Source: Streptomyces sp. NBC_01231 (GTDB taxonomy: Bacteria; Actinomycetota; Actinomycetes; Streptomycetales; Streptomycetaceae). Taken from it: DNA of 64,000 nt. The first letter of the stretch is position 1. Every line of letters starts with the position of its first letter. The notes under the pieces were generated by a model. The model worked only from the letters and a program-made list of their open reading frames with translations. It was not told the DNA's origin and searched no databases. Where the stretch lies: NCBI GenBank assembly GCA_035999765.1, contig CP108521.1:4154001-4218000 (forward strand), in the 5' to 3' direction. The position numbers and the translations under genes are program-made. This document shows, piece after piece, positions 25,924-35,461 of the stretch.

Positions 25924-26595
25924 TCAGGCGGCCGCGCCGCCCCGGCCGCCCATGAGGCGCGGCAGGATGCGGAAGCCGATGCCACCGGCGATCATTGTGG
26001 CGGCACCGATCACCAGGAAGCCGGTCTGCGCGGCGCCGGTCTCGGCGAGCTGCGCGCCACCGCCCTGGGCCTGGGCCGACCTGTCGGCCGGGGTGGTGTC
26101 CGAGCCGGTCTCGGTGAGGGCCGAGGAGCCCTCCTCCTGCGGGGAGGTGCCGGAGCCGCCGTCGGGGTCGGCGTTGTTACCGCCGCTGGCACCGTTTCCG
26201 TTGCCGTTCCCGTTTCCGTTGCCATTCCCGTTGCCGTTCCCGTTCCCGTTCCCGGGCTCGGTCGGGTCCTCGGTGGGCTCGGTGGGCTCGTCGGTGGGCT
26301 CCGTCGGGTCGTCGGTGACCGGCGGCTGGGGCTCGGTGGGGATGCCCGGGTCGGTGGGGATACCCGGGTCGGTCGGGATGCCCGGGTCGGTCGGCTCGTT
26401 GGGCTCGGTGGGGATGCCCGGGTCGGTCGGCTCGCCGCCGAGGCCGGTGTCGACGTTCACGCCGACCCCGCTCGAGTCCACGTTCACGCCGATTTCCAGC
26501 GCGGACGCCGCACCGGCGGCGGTCAGCGAGGCACCGGCCGCGATCACGGCACCGGCGGCTATGCGCGCGATCCGGATCCGCGTCTTCTTCGTCAT
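25924..26595 (-). CDS. Cell-wall-anchored low-complexity surface protein with LAETG sortase motif
   Basis: 223 aa. Signal peptide (MTKKTRIRIARIAAGAVIAAG, cleavage near ASA-L, residue about 32). A short conserved stretch (EIGVNVDSSGVGVNVDTG) is followed by PTDPGIP-type repeats (about 55-85), acidic PTEP repeats, then eleven consecutive Gly-Asn pairs. The C terminus is a cell-wall sorting signal: LAETG at 183-187, a hydrophobic helix and a basic end (GGRGGAAA after FRILPRLM). LAxTG is the motif used by actinobacterial class E sortases. The protein should be covalently attached to peptidoglycan. Function unknown. GGGGG lies eight bases before the ATG. Confidence 0.88.
   Translation of the reverse strand: MTKKTRIRIARIAAGAVIAAGASLTAAGAASALEIGVNVDSSGVGVNVDTGLGGEPTDPGIPTEPNEPTDPGIPTDPGIPTDPGIPTEPQPPVTDDPTEPTDEPTEPTEDPTEPGNGNGNGNGNGNGNGNGNGNGASGGNNADPDGGSGTSPQEEGSSALTETGSDTTPADRSAQAQGGGAQLAETGAAQTGFLVIGAATMIAGGIGFRILPRLMGGRGGAAA
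26191..26253 (-). repeat. (Gly-Asn)n coding repeat
   Basis: Tandem hexanucleotide-like repeat of GGN AAY codons inside the surface-protein gene, encoding about ten to eleven Gly-Asn pairs. Such tracts can vary in length between strains by slippage. Confidence 0.8.
26331..26436 (-). repeat. PTDPGIPT coding repeat
   Basis: Several near-identical 18-21-bp units (GTCGGGATGCCCGGGTCG on the plus strand) encode PGIPTDPGIPTDPGIPTEP in the surface protein. Confidence 0.75.
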
Positions 26596-26917
26596 ATGGT
26601 TGCTACCCCCAGTAGCTCATCGTCAGTGAGGCGGCGCTCGGGGCTGTGATCGACGGAGGAGGTAGCTGCAACTCAGGCCCCCCGGTTCACATGCGCCCCA
26701 GAGATACGCATGCCGAGCCTCACCTTTTCCGTTTTTCAAAGCAACGTCAAGGCCGTTGCGCGCGCAATGTCCAACTAAGGGATTTTTGCCGGAGATTGAA
26801 GCGTGTGAGTGTGATGTAAAACCCAGACATCAGGCATGCAACCGGGCAGAAGAAAAGGCAACTGCCGCCGGATGGACGGCAGTTGCCTTGTCGACAAAGC
26901 GCTGTGCGATTCTGACG
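26596..26917. other. Leader of the surface-protein gene and 3' region of prfB
   Basis: 322 bp without a gene. It should contain the promoter and a long leader for the LAETG surface protein (minus strand from about 26750 downward) and, at 26855-26889, the prfB terminator. Local AT content is higher than the surroundings around 26720-26830. I did not identify a riboswitch. Confidence 0.5.
26855..26889 (-). terminator. Intrinsic terminator of prfB
   Basis: A perfect 13-bp stem (AAGGCAACTGCCG with CGGCAGTTGCCTT) is followed on the minus strand by a T-rich run (TTTTCTTC), about 30 nt past the prfB stop. Confidence 0.9.
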
Positions 26918-28024
26918 CTACTTCTCCTGCTGCTTGCGCCAGCGAATCCCGGCCTCCAGGAACCCGTCGATCTCGCCGTTGAACACGGCCTCCGGGTTTC
27001 CGACTTCGAACTCGGTGCGCAGGTCCTTGACCATCTGGTACGGGTGCAGGACGTACGAACGCATCTGGTTGCCCCAGGAGTTGCCGCCGTCGCCCTTGAG
27101 CGCGTCCATCTTGGCCTGCTCCTCCTGGCGGCGCCGGTCGAGGAGCTTGGCCTGGAGGACGTTCATCGCGCTCGCCTTGTTCTGGATCTGCGACCGCTCG
27201 TTCTGGCAGGAGACGACGATGCCGGTGGGCAGGTGGGTGAGGCGCACCGCGGAGTCGGTGGTGTTGACGCCCTGGCCGCCGGGTCCGGACGAGCGGTAGA
27301 CGTCCACGCGCAGTTCGGACTCGTCGATCTCGATGTGGTCGGTCTGCTCGACCACCGGAAGGATCTCGACGCCCGCGAAGGAGGTCTGGCGGCGCCCCTG
27401 GTTGTCGAACGGCGAGATGCGCACCAGCCGGTGCGTGCCCTGCTCCACGGAGAGCGTCCCGTAGGCGTAAGGGATCTGCACGGCGAAGGTGGTCGACTTG
27501 ATGCCGGCCTCTTCCGCGTACGACGTCTCGTAGATCTCGGTCTTGTATCCGTGCTGCTCCGCCCAGCGCAGGTACATGCGCTGGAGCTTCTCGGCGAAGT
27601 CGGCCGCGTCGACACCACCGGCCTCGGCGCGGATGTTGACGAGCGCCTCGCGCGAGTCGTACTCGCCGGACAGCAGCGTCCGCACCTCCATCTCGTCCAG
27701 CGCCTTCTTGACGGCGGTGAGCTCGGACTCGGCCTCGGCGCGGGTGTCCGGGTCGTCCTCCTCCTCCGCCATCTCGAACAGCACGGAGAGATCGTCGATC
27801 CGTCCGCGCAGCGTCTCCGCCTTCCTGACCTCGGCCTGGAGGTGGGAGAGCTTGCTGGTGATCTTCTGCGCCTCGTCCGGGTTGTCCCACAGGGACGGCG
27901 CGGCCGCCTGCTCCTCGAGCACGGCGATGTCTGCCCTCAGCTTCTCGAGGTCCAGAACGGCCTCGATCGACTCCATGGTCGAGGAGAGGGACTTGAGCTC
28001 TTCGGATACATCGACGACTGCCAC
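26918..28024 (-). CDS. prfB: Peptide chain release factor 2
   Basis: 368 aa. Codon-recognition motif SPF (in [11 protein letters not shown]) identifies RF2, which reads UGA and UAA. The catalytic GGQ lies in [12 protein letters not shown]. The helical N-terminal domain opens [19 protein letters not shown]. The GTG start at 28024 gives exactly the 368 residues usual in Streptomyces; GGAGG lies immediately upstream. The E. coli type in-frame UGA frameshift site is absent: the gene reads straight through, so autoregulation by frameshifting is not expected. Confidence 0.96.
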   Translation of the reverse strand: MAVVDVSEELKSLSSTMESIEAVLDLEKLRADIAVLEEQAAAPSLWDNPDEAQKITSKLSHLQAEVRKAETLRGRIDDLSVLFEMAEEEDDPDTRAEAESELTAVKKALDEMEVRTLLSGEYDSREALVNIRAEAGGVDAADFAEKLQRMYLRWAEQHGYKTEIYETSYAEEAGIKSTTFAVQIPYAYGTLSVEQGTHRLVRISPFDNQGRRQTSFAGVEILPVVEQTDHIEIDESELRVDVYRSSGPGGQGVNTTDSAVRLTHLPTGIVVSCQNERSQIQNKASAMNVLQAKLLDRRRQEEQAKMDALKGDGGNSWGNQMRSYVLHPYQMVKDLRTEFEVGNPEAVFNGEIDGFLEAGIRWRKQQEK

Positions 28025-28136
28025 GCCTCCAGCGTAACGGCTCCGCCAAGCGGGGAAGGCCGGTGCCCGTCCCCGGGCCGGGACGCCGCTCGGGCCGCGC
28101 CCTCCGGCGGGCCCGAGGGGGCGAAGCCCCTGGCGG

Positions 28137-29375
28137 TCACGGGGACGCCGGGGCCGAGTTCTTCGTGTCCTGGGGGGTCGCCCCCGCGTCGTCGCCCGAG
28201 GTCGCCGCCCACGTGCCGACGCCGGCCGCGACCAGCAGGACCAGCGTGGCGACGCCCAGCACCGCCCGCCGGCGCCGCGTGGCCGCCCGGTGCCGTGCGG
28301 AGCCCGGTCGCGGCGCACCCGCTGCCCGCGGCGCCCGGGCCGTCCCGCGCGCACCCCCGGCCAGTTCGTCGGGCGCCGGCACCCTCATCGAGGTGTGCGT
28401 GTCCCGGTTGGAGTCCGCCGGCTTCGCCCCCGGCACCAGCGGCACCGCCCCGCGGCGTACCCGCGAGGAGGACTGGGGTTGCTGAGGCGGCTCCTCCCGC
28501 TCGTCCTCCTCCGCCTCCGTCTCCGGCTCGTCGACGTCCAGCGGCGGCATCCCGACCAGCATCGGCAGCAGCTCCCGCAGCCGTGCGCCGAGTTCCGAGG
28601 CCCGCAGCCGCGAGGCCGGCGCCTTGGCCAGGCACTGCACCATCAGCTGCCAGAGCTCGTCCGGGATGCCCGGGAGCGGGACGACCGTCTCGGTGACGTG
28701 CCGGCGCAGCACCGCGCCCGGGTGTCCCCCGCCGAACGGGGTGAAGCCCGCCAGCAGCTCGTACAGGACGGTCGCGAGGGCGTAGATGTCCACCGAGGCC
28801 CGCGGCGGCAGGCCCTCGACGATCTCCGGCGCCAGATAGTCCGGCGTGCCGATAATCTTCGTGGCGCGGGTCCGCCGCGGCGAGTCGATCAGCTTGGCGA
28901 CGCCGAAGTCGGTCAGCAGCGCCGGATGGGAGCCGCCCGGACCGAGCGGGCCCTGCATGTCCAGCAGCACGTTCTCCGGCTTGACGTCGCGGTGCACGAC
29001 CCCGGCCGCGTGTGCCGCCGCCAGCCCGTCGGCCACGTCCGCGACGATGGCGGCCGCCGCCTCGGGCGAGAGCCGCTTGTCCCGGTCGAGCCGGGTGCGC
29101 AGGTCCGTGCCCCGGACCAGGTCCATGACGAGCGCGAGGTCGTTGCCGTCGACCACCAGGTCCCGCACCGAGACCACGTTCGGGTGCTCCAGGCCGAGCA
29201 GCGCCGTGCGCTCCTGGACGAAGCGTCCGACGAGCTCCTGGTCGGACGCGAGGTCCTCGCGCAGCAGCTTGATGGCGACGGGCCCGTCGGGTCCCTCGCC
29301 CAGCCACACCGTGCCGGCGCTGCCCCGCCCCAGGATCTGGTGGGCGGAGTACCGGCTGCCGATCTTCCGTGTCAA
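28137..29375 (-). CDS. pkaB: Membrane Ser/Thr protein kinase (PkaB type)
   Basis: 412 aa. Hanks-type kinase domain about 8-265: glycine loop [16 protein letters not shown] (Lys36), [20 protein letters not shown] and [10 protein letters not shown]. An acidic/Gln linker and a basic segment lead to one membrane helix ([17 protein letters not shown], about 368-386) with a short external tail. No PASTA or other sensor domain. From memory S. coelicolor has two adjacent kinases, PkaB and PkaA, in this position. It follows the second kinase gene by 122 bp on the same strand, and the divergent FHA protein is a candidate phospho-target or reader. Confidence 0.92.
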   Translation of the reverse strand: MTRKIGSRYSAHQILGRGSAGTVWLGEGPDGPVAIKLLREDLASDQELVGRFVQERTALLGLEHPNVVSVRDLVVDGNDLALVMDLVRGTDLRTRLDRDKRLSPEAAAAIVADVADGLAAAHAAGVVHRDVKPENVLLDMQGPLGPGGSHPALLTDFGVAKLIDSPRRTRATKIIGTPDYLAPEIVEGLPPRASVDIYALATVLYELLAGFTPFGGGHPGAVLRRHVTETVVPLPGIPDELWQLMVQCLAKAPASRLRASELGARLRELLPMLVGMPPLDVDEPETEAEEDEREEPPQQPQSSSRVRRGAVPLVPGAKPADSNRDTHTSMRVPAPDELAGGARGTARAPRAAGAPRPGSARHRAATRRRRAVLGVATLVLLVAAGVGTWAATSGDDAGATPQDTKNSAPASP

Positions 29376-29497
29376 GGCTGCTCCTACGGACGCGTGTTGC
29401 CGACAAAACTACGCGCCGGAAGAGCCAACCTTCACCGCGGAGACAGAAATCACCCGCCAGGTGTCGACAAATCCCCAAGCTCACCGCCAGGAGCGTC

Positions 29498-31213
29498 CTA
29501 CTTGGAGGAGCCCCCACCCACATCCTCGATGAATCCGGTCACCTTGCCGAACCAGTCGCTGAGCTGCTCCCAGTAGCCCTTGCCCGTCCCGATCCAGTCC
29601 TGGAGCGGGCTGAACTCCCAGACCAGCCAGCTGGCGACGAACAGGATGAGGATCGTGAACAGACAGCCCTTCAGGCAGCCCAGGCCGGGGATCTTCATCG
29701 GGTTGGCGCCGCGCTGCCGGGGCTCGCGCGGGGCCCGCCGCGGTTCCTGCTGCGCGGGCGGCGGCGCCTGCCGCTGGGGCCGCGGCTGCTGCCGGGGCTG
29801 CTGCTGCGGGGCGTACTGCTGGGGCTGCTGCTGTTGCGGATGGCCGTAACCGGACTGCGGCTGCCCGTATCCGGCCTGCGGAGGCCGCTGCTGCTGGGGC
29901 TGCTGCTGAGGGGGCCGCTGCTGCGGCCGGGCGACCTGCCGCTGGGGGCGGCGGCGCAGCGGGTCCTCGTTCGGGTCGAGGTACTGGACCTGCGTCTGTT
30001 CGTTGCGGTCGCGGGCGGCGCGCAGCTGGTTCTGCCAGGGGTGCGGATCCTCGGGCCCACCGGACTGGCCGGGCTGCTGTCCCTGCTGTCCCGGCTGCCC
30101 GGGCGGCACCGGCGGCATGACGGCGGTCGGGTCGGCCGCGCCCCGGTTCGGGAGGACGGCGGTGGGGTCGGCGGCGCCCGCCGGGTTGCCGGAGGTGTGC
30201 GGCAGCACGCTGGTCGCACCGTTCGGGTCGTACGCGCCCGCGCCGTGCGGCAGCACCTGTGTCGGGTCGGCGGCGCCGGGCATGCCCGGGACGGCCGCCG
30301 GGGCCGGGTCGGGTGCCAGCAGCGCGCCGACCCCCTCCGCCGCGGCGATCTGCGCCGAGTTCGCGTGCACGCCGATGCCCTCGGCGACGGCGCGCAGGCC
30401 GCGGGCGAGGTTCTCGGCGCTGGGCCGTTCGTCCGGGTTCTTGCGCAGACAGCGCTCGATGACCGTCCACAACGGGTCGGGGACCGTGGAGGGGCGGCGC
30501 GGTTCGGCGCTCAGGTGCTGGTGCAGGACCTCGAGGGCCGAGCCGCCGGAGAACGGCGGACGGCCGGTGACCAGCTCGTACAGCAGGATTCCGGCGCCGT
30601 AGATGTCGACGGCGGAGGTCTGCGGGCGGCCCTCGGCGGACTCGGGTGCGACGTACGCGGGCGTGCCGACGAACTCGTGCGTGCGGGTCAGCCCGGGCGA
30701 GTCGGCGAGGCGCGCGATGCCGAAGTCGGTCAGCATCGGGTGCATCTGGTCGCCGAACTGCTGAAGCAGGACGTTGGCCGGTTTCAGGTCCCGGTGGACC
30801 ACGCCGTCGGCGTGGCTGGCGGCGAGCGCGTCGGCGATCTGGGCCGTCACCAGCGCGGCGCCGACGGGGCTGAAGGGGCCGTTCTCGCGCAGATAGCGGT
30901 GCAGGTCGGGGCCGTCGACGAGGTCCATGACCAGGGCGAGAAGATCGCCCTCGACCACCAGGTCGCGCACCCGCACGATGTTCGGGTGGGTCAGGCGCAA
31001 CAGGACGGAGCGCTCCCGCAGGAACCGCATCACGATGTCGGGGTCGCTCGCGAGCTCCTCCTTGAGGACCTTGATCGCGACGGTCTCCCCCGGCCGGCCC
31101 TGCACGGCGGCTTCACTGCCCGCCGCCTCGCGCTGGCGGGCCCGCCAGACGGTCCCCGTGGCACCGCGTCCCAGCGGCTCCTCGAGGAAGTACTTGCTGC
31201 CTACCGGCCGCAC
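29498..31213 (-). CDS. pkaA: Membrane Ser/Thr protein kinase (PkaA type)
   Basis: 571 aa. Kinase domain about 8-280: LGRGATGTVW, VAIKVLKEEL (Lys48), HRDLKPANVLL, LTDFGIARL, GTPAYVAPE. The glycine-loop to lysine gap holds an extra Ala/Glu/Gln loop (28-42). A 200-residue Pro/Gln/Gly-rich linker with QQPQQQ and VLPHG/ADPTAV repeats follows. Near the C terminus comes one membrane helix (LFTILILFVASWLVW, about 522-537) and a 35-residue external tail. First gene of the kinase pair. The upstream leader contains a 20-bp tandem repeat. Confidence 0.92.
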   Translation of the reverse strand: MRPVGSKYFLEEPLGRGATGTVWRARQREAAGSEAAVQGRPGETVAIKVLKEELASDPDIVMRFLRERSVLLRLTHPNIVRVRDLVVEGDLLALVMDLVDGPDLHRYLRENGPFSPVGAALVTAQIADALAASHADGVVHRDLKPANVLLQQFGDQMHPMLTDFGIARLADSPGLTRTHEFVGTPAYVAPESAEGRPQTSAVDIYGAGILLYELVTGRPPFSGGSALEVLHQHLSAEPRRPSTVPDPLWTVIERCLRKNPDERPSAENLARGLRAVAEGIGVHANSAQIAAAEGVGALLAPDPAPAAVPGMPGAADPTQVLPHGAGAYDPNGATSVLPHTSGNPAGAADPTAVLPNRGAADPTAVMPPVPPGQPGQQGQQPGQSGGPEDPHPWQNQLRAARDRNEQTQVQYLDPNEDPLRRRPQRQVARPQQRPPQQQPQQQRPPQAGYGQPQSGYGHPQQQQPQQYAPQQQPRQQPRPQRQAPPPAQQEPRRAPREPRQRGANPMKIPGLGCLKGCLFTILILFVASWLVWEFSPLQDWIGTGKGYWEQLSDWFGKVTGFIEDVGGGSSK

Positions 31214-31628
31214 GTCATGCGCTCCCTGCTGCTTGCCTGTGATCCGAGCTGCTTGCCTGTGTTCCGACCTACTGTAGTGCCGCCGTGCTCGACGGCAGGT
31301 TGTCGTCTTTCTGTGCGTCTTACGTACCGCTTGCCTTACTTGTTCGAAGGAAGGACGCTCTGCTCGGTCGGCTGGTTGCCGGACCCGGACGTGACCGATC
31401 TCAAGCGGTCAGGTCCGGAGTACCGGTCAGGCACTTTTACGGGCAGAGCCGACCAATCAAGATCATTTGCCGTTGGGAGGCGGGCGCGTTGTCAGTGGCA
31501 GGTGCGAGGATGCCTCCTGTTACTGGCCGACGTGCTCGTGGTGGTGGGGGAAGTCCGCGGTGGGGGACCGTGTGCGGCTTCGTCCCCGTTGTCCGCGGGT
31601 GCCCGCGCGGAAGGGACCGCTGACGGCG
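31214..31628. other. Divergent intergenic region between the kinase and FHA/ATPase genes
   Basis: 415 bp with no gene I can support. It must carry the promoters for the kinase pair (minus) and the FHA/FtsK-like gene (plus). AT content is raised around 31300-31350 and 31435-31470. Apart from the 20-bp duplication at 31228-31267 I see no clear regulatory site. Confidence 0.5.
31228..31267. repeat. 20-bp tandem duplication in the pkaA leader
   Basis: GCTGCTTGCCTGTGATCCGA (31228-31247) is followed at once by the same 20 bases with one change (GATCC to GTTCC, 31248-31267). It begins 15 bp upstream of the kinase start codon. Confidence 0.85.
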
Positions 31629-34600
31629 ATGCAGATCCGGCTGACCGTCATAGACCCGCTGGGCCCGTCCGATCAGGCGCGGGGCCGCGCCACGAGCTGC
31701 GACGTCCTGGTCACGGCGCCGGCGGGCACCGCCCTCGCCGCGGTGGCCTCGGCGCTCGCCGCGTCGGTCTCCGCGGACGGGGTCCCCTCGCGCGCGGGCG
31801 ACGAGCGCGGCGGAGGCCCGACCGTGCTGTACGCCGGCGCGGAGCGGCTCGACGCCCAGCGCTGCACCCTGGGCGAGCCCCCTCTGATCGACGGGGCCGT
31901 GCTGTTCCTGGGCGCCCCCGGCGAACCGGAGGCCCACCCCGAACTGGACGACGCCCCGACCCAGCTCCATGTGATCGCCGGTCCGGACGCGGGCGGGGTC
32001 CACCTGTTGCACGGCGGCCGGATCGACATCGGCCGCTCGGCCGACGCCGACGTCCCGCTGGACGACCCGGATGTCTCCCGGCTGCACTGCGCGGTGACGG
32101 TCGCCACCGACGGCCGCGTCTCGGTCGCCGACCTCACGTCCACCAACGGCACCACGCTGGACGGCACGCGCGTGGGCACCCGCCCGGTCCGCTTCGCCCC
32201 GGGCGCCCTGCTGAGGCTGGGCGAGTCGGCGCTGCGGCTGACTCCGGCCGGCGGGCCGGGGGCCCGGGTGCGGACGGCTCCGGACGGTGAGGGCCATGTG
32301 AGAGTGGCGACCGGCGGCGCTCTTGAGGCCGGACCGGACCGACCCCCCGCGAACGGCGACGGCTCAAGCCCCGCCTGTCCTGCCGGTCCCGCGGGTCCTG
32401 CCGGTGGGGCCCCTCACACATACGGCTCGGCGGGCTGGGGAGCCTCGGCCGGCACCCCGGGCGGGCAGGGGCACCGATCGGGTGAACCTCCCGTGGTGCC
32501 CGGCCAGGGAACGGCCCCCCTGATCGAGTCGCAGGGGGCGCGGCACTACGACCGGCGCAGGACCGTCCCTCGCCAGGGATCCGCCGCGGGCCCCGAGGCC
32601 GGCGGCTCGGGGGCGGGGACCGGTCGCAGTGGGGAGGCGCACACAGGCCGGACCGGCGCGGACGCACACGGCGGCTCCCCCGGTGCCGTCCCGGGTGCCC
32701 CCTCCGCAGAGACTCACGGAGACGTCGGAGCAACGCACGGGGGCCGGTTCGGAGCGCTCGGGCGCGGCGGTGCCTTCGACGACGCGGGTGCGGGCCCGGG
32801 TGCGGGAGGCGACCGTGACTCCGCCGCCGACCCCCTCGCGGGAACCGACGGCCCGGGCAGCGGCCGCCGCAAAGGAACCCCCCTCCGCGGCACCGACGTA
32901 CCGCAGGGCCTGCGCAAACGCGGGGGCCTCTCCGCGTGGGCGCGTCGGCTGACCGGCGGACGCGGCGAGCAGGACCAGGCCGCACACGATCCGTACGAGG
33001 GCACCGAGGACACCGAGGACCCCGCCTTCGCCGCGCCGGAGACCTTCCCGGCCCCGCTCTCCCAGGCCCCCGAGACCTGGCCGGACCCGGCGTCCCTGCT
33101 GCTGACCGCGCTGGGCCCCGGACCGCGTCTGTGGGAGCGCGGCCCGGGCCACCCGGAGACGCTCACGGTACGGCTGGGCACCGCCGACCGAGCGGCGCCC
33201 GACGGCTCCGGGCTGCTGCCCGCGGTGCCGGTGACCGCGGATCTGCGCGAGGTCGGCGCGCTGGGCCTGGCGGGCCCGCGCACGCGGCTCGCCGGGCTGG
33301 CCCGCGCGGTCGTCGCCCAGCTCACCGCGCTGCACTCTCCCGACACCCTGGAAATCGTCCTGATCAGCACGGACCGCTCCCGCCCCGTCGAGGAGCGGTC
33401 CGCCGAGTGGTCCTGGTTGGGCTGGCTCCCCCATGTGCGCCCGGGCCACGGCCAGGACTGCCGCCTCCTCCTCGCCTACGACCGCGAACAGGCCGCGGCC
33501 CGCACCGACGAGCTCCTCCGCCGGCTGGAGGACCACCTGGCGGAGGCGGGAGCGGGAACACGGTCGGCGCTCACGGACTGCGCGGCCGACTCCGGCCCGG
33601 CGGGCGGCGCCCGTACGGGCAGGCGTCCGTCCTGGGCCAGGGACGACGAGGCGGACCAACGGGACGCGACCGGCTTCCCGGGCCCCTACACCGTGCTGGT
33701 CGTGGACGGCGACACCGGCGGCGCGACCGTGCGGGAGGCGGTGGCACGCCTGGCGCTGGAGGGGCCCCGGGCCGGCATCCACGTGGTGTGCCTCGCCGAG
33801 ACGGCCCCCGCCTCGCCGGCGTCCCCGGTGACGGAGACGTACGAGGCGGCCTGCGCGGCGGCCCCGGCCTTCCGGGACTGCGGCGCCGTCGCCCTGCTCA
33901 GCGGTGACGTGGCGACGGCCCTGCGGCTGATGCGCGTGGCCCGCACCGGCACGGAGCCCGCCGCGGGCAGGGACACCTCCCGGGCGGCGACCGCACCGGA
34001 CATTCCCGGTGCCCCCACAGGACACGGCCCCACAGAACCGGGCCGCACCGGACACGGCTCGACCGGCGACGGTCCCATGAGCCACGGCCCCGTGGGCCAC
34101 GGCACCGTCGCCGTCGTGGACGCCGTCTCCCCCGCGTGGGCCGAGCGGTTCGCGCGGGCCCTGGCGCCGCTCCGGGCCGAGGGCCCCGCCGGTGACCGGC
34201 ACCCCCGGGTGTCGGCGCCGCTGCCCCAGTCGGCCCGGCTGCTGGACGAGTTGGGGCTGGCCCGGGCCACCCCGGCGTCCCTGATGGCACGGTGGGCGGA
34301 CGCGGCCGACGACAAGGAGTCGCTCGGCGGACGGGCCTGGGCGGTGCTCGGTGCCGGACCGCGCGGCCCGGTCTGCGCGGACCTCGCGGCCGAGGGCCCG
34401 CACCTGCTGATCGAGGGACCGCCGGGCAGCGGACGTACGGAGCTGCTGCGGGCGGTGGTCGCCTCCCTGGCCGCCGCCGAGCGCCCCGACCGGCTGAGCG
34501 TGGTCCTGCTGGACGGCCGGGACAGCGTGGGCACCGACGGCGGCGGCCACGGCGAAGGCCTGCGCGTCTGCACCGACGTACCGCATGTCACCACCCATCT

Positions 34601-35414
34601 CACCGCCAACGACCCCGTGCGCATGCGGGAGTTCGCCCAGTCCCTGAGCGCCGAGCTGAAGCGGCGCGCGGAGTTGCTCGGGCGGTCCGAGTTCGCCGAG
34701 TGGCACACCGGTCGTGAGGTGTCGGGCCGTCTGGTCACCCAGCGCACCCCGACGGCACGCGGCGCGTCCGCCGCCGGTACGAGCGCCAGGGCGGGCGTCG
34801 AGTCCTCCTCCGGCGATCTCGACGGCGACCTGGACAGTCCGCCCAGCTCGACCCTCCGGTTGCGCCCGGCGGCGGCCCGCAACCGGACGCAGGCGACCCC
34901 GCCGTTGCCCCGGCTCGTGGTCGTCGTCGACGACCTGGACCTGCTGGTCTCCCCCGCCCTGGGCTCTCCGGGTCGGCCCGCGGCCGGGTCGGTGATACGC
35001 GCGCTGGAGGCCGTGGCCCGGGAGGGCGAGCGGCTCGGCGTGCACCTGGTGGCCGCGTCCGGCGTCGGCGGCCGTACGGCCCAGTCGGAGTCGGCCAGAA
35101 GGGCCACTCTGCGGATCACTCTCGACGCCCCGGCCTCCGGCCCGGACGAACCGGCCCCCGGGCGTGGCCGCCTGGCCCGGCCGGACGGACGGGTGACCCC
35201 CTTCCAGGCCGGCCGCGTCACCGGCCGCATCCCCCGCACGGCGACCCTGCGCCCCACGGTCGTCCCCCTGGAGTGGGCCCGCATGGGAGACCCCCCGACC
35301 CGCCGCCCCGTACGCGAACTGGGCAACGGCCCGACGGACCTCGCGCTGCTGGCCAGCGCGCTGGAGCGAGCGGCCCGCGAGGTGTCGGCGACCGAAGTGC
35401 CGTCACTCCTGTAG
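31629..35414 (+). CDS. FHA-domain FtsK/SpoIIIE-like ATPase (EssC/EccC-like)
   Basis: 1261 aa. Residues 1-100 form an N-terminal beta-rich domain as in EssC. An FHA domain follows at about 118-195 (IDIGRSADADVPLDDPDVSRLHC and LTSTNGTTLDGTRV; Arg, Ser, Asn-Gly residues for phosphothreonine are kept). About 220-480 is Gly/Ser/Pro low complexity. From about 490 come two FtsK-type modules: the first with a degenerate nucleotide loop (LGLAGPRTRLAGL, no Gly-Lys-Ser), the second with EGPPGSGRTELL (Arg replaces the Walker A Lys, about 925-935) and Walker B LVVVVDDLDLLV (about 1095). No membrane helix is evident, unlike EssC. It is divergent from two Ser/Thr kinases, so its FHA domain may read their phosphorylation. 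Confidence 0.82.
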   Translation: MQIRLTVIDPLGPSDQARGRATSCDVLVTAPAGTALAAVASALAASVSADGVPSRAGDERGGGPTVLYAGAERLDAQRCTLGEPPLIDGAVLFLGAPGEPEAHPELDDAPTQLHVIAGPDAGGVHLLHGGRIDIGRSADADVPLDDPDVSRLHCAVTVATDGRVSVADLTSTNGTTLDGTRVGTRPVRFAPGALLRLGESALRLTPAGGPGARVRTAPDGEGHVRVATGGALEAGPDRPPANGDGSSPACPAGPAGPAGGAPHTYGSAGWGASAGTPGGQGHRSGEPPVVPGQGTAPLIESQGARHYDRRRTVPRQGSAAGPEAGGSGAGTGRSGEAHTGRTGADAHGGSPGAVPGAPSAETHGDVGATHGGRFGALGRGGAFDDAGAGPGAGGDRDSAADPLAGTDGPGSGRRKGTPLRGTDVPQGLRKRGGLSAWARRLTGGRGEQDQAAHDPYEGTEDTEDPAFAAPETFPAPLSQAPETWPDPASLLLTALGPGPRLWERGPGHPETLTVRLGTADRAAPDGSGLLPAVPVTADLREVGALGLAGPRTRLAGLARAVVAQLTALHSPDTLEIVLISTDRSRPVEERSAEWSWLGWLPHVRPGHGQDCRLLLAYDREQAAARTDELLRRLEDHLAEAGAGTRSALTDCAADSGPAGGARTGRRPSWARDDEADQRDATGFPGPYTVLVVDGDTGGATVREAVARLALEGPRAGIHVVCLAETAPASPASPVTETYEAACAAAPAFRDCGAVALLSGDVATALRLMRVARTGTEPAAGRDTSRAATAPDIPGAPTGHGPTEPGRTGHGSTGDGPMSHGPVGHGTVAVVDAVSPAWAERFARALAPLRAEGPAGDRHPRVSAPLPQSARLLDELGLARATPASLMARWADAADDKESLGGRAWAVLGAGPRGPVCADLAAEGPHLLIEGPPGSGRTELLRAVVASLAAAERPDRLSVVLLDGRDSVGTDGGGHGEGLRVCTDVPHVTTHLTANDPVRMREFAQSLSAELKRRAELLGRSEFAEWHTGREVSGRLVTQRTPTARGASAAGTSARAGVESSSGDLDGDLDSPPSSTLRLRPAAARNRTQATPPLPRLVVVVDDLDLLVSPALGSPGRPAAGSVIRALEAVAREGERLGVHLVAASGVGGRTAQSESARRATLRITLDAPASGPDEPAPGRGRLARPDGRVTPFQAGRVTGRIPRTATLRPTVVPLEWARMGDPPTRRPVRELGNGPTDLALLASALERAAREVSATEVPSLL

Positions 35415-35461
35415 CGGTTGAGGTGCCGTCACTCCCGTAACGGCCGAAGTGCCGCATTTTT
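35394..35461. repeat. 26-bp tandem repeat overlapping the FHA/ATPase stop codon
   Basis: GAAGTGCCGTCACTCCTGTA (unit 1 from 35394) and GAGGTGCCGTCACTCCCGTA (unit 2 from 35420) differ at few positions; a third partial unit starts at 35446. The gene's TAG stop is inside unit 1. Confidence 0.75.

Noticed and set aside
26191..26436. Repeat tracts as a possible CRISPR array.
   Set aside because: The repeats are in-frame codon repeats of a surface protein with no spacers, and no cas genes are present.
28024..28030. Possible programmed frameshift in prfB.
   Set aside because: The frame is continuous from the start codon; there is no internal UGA or shift site.
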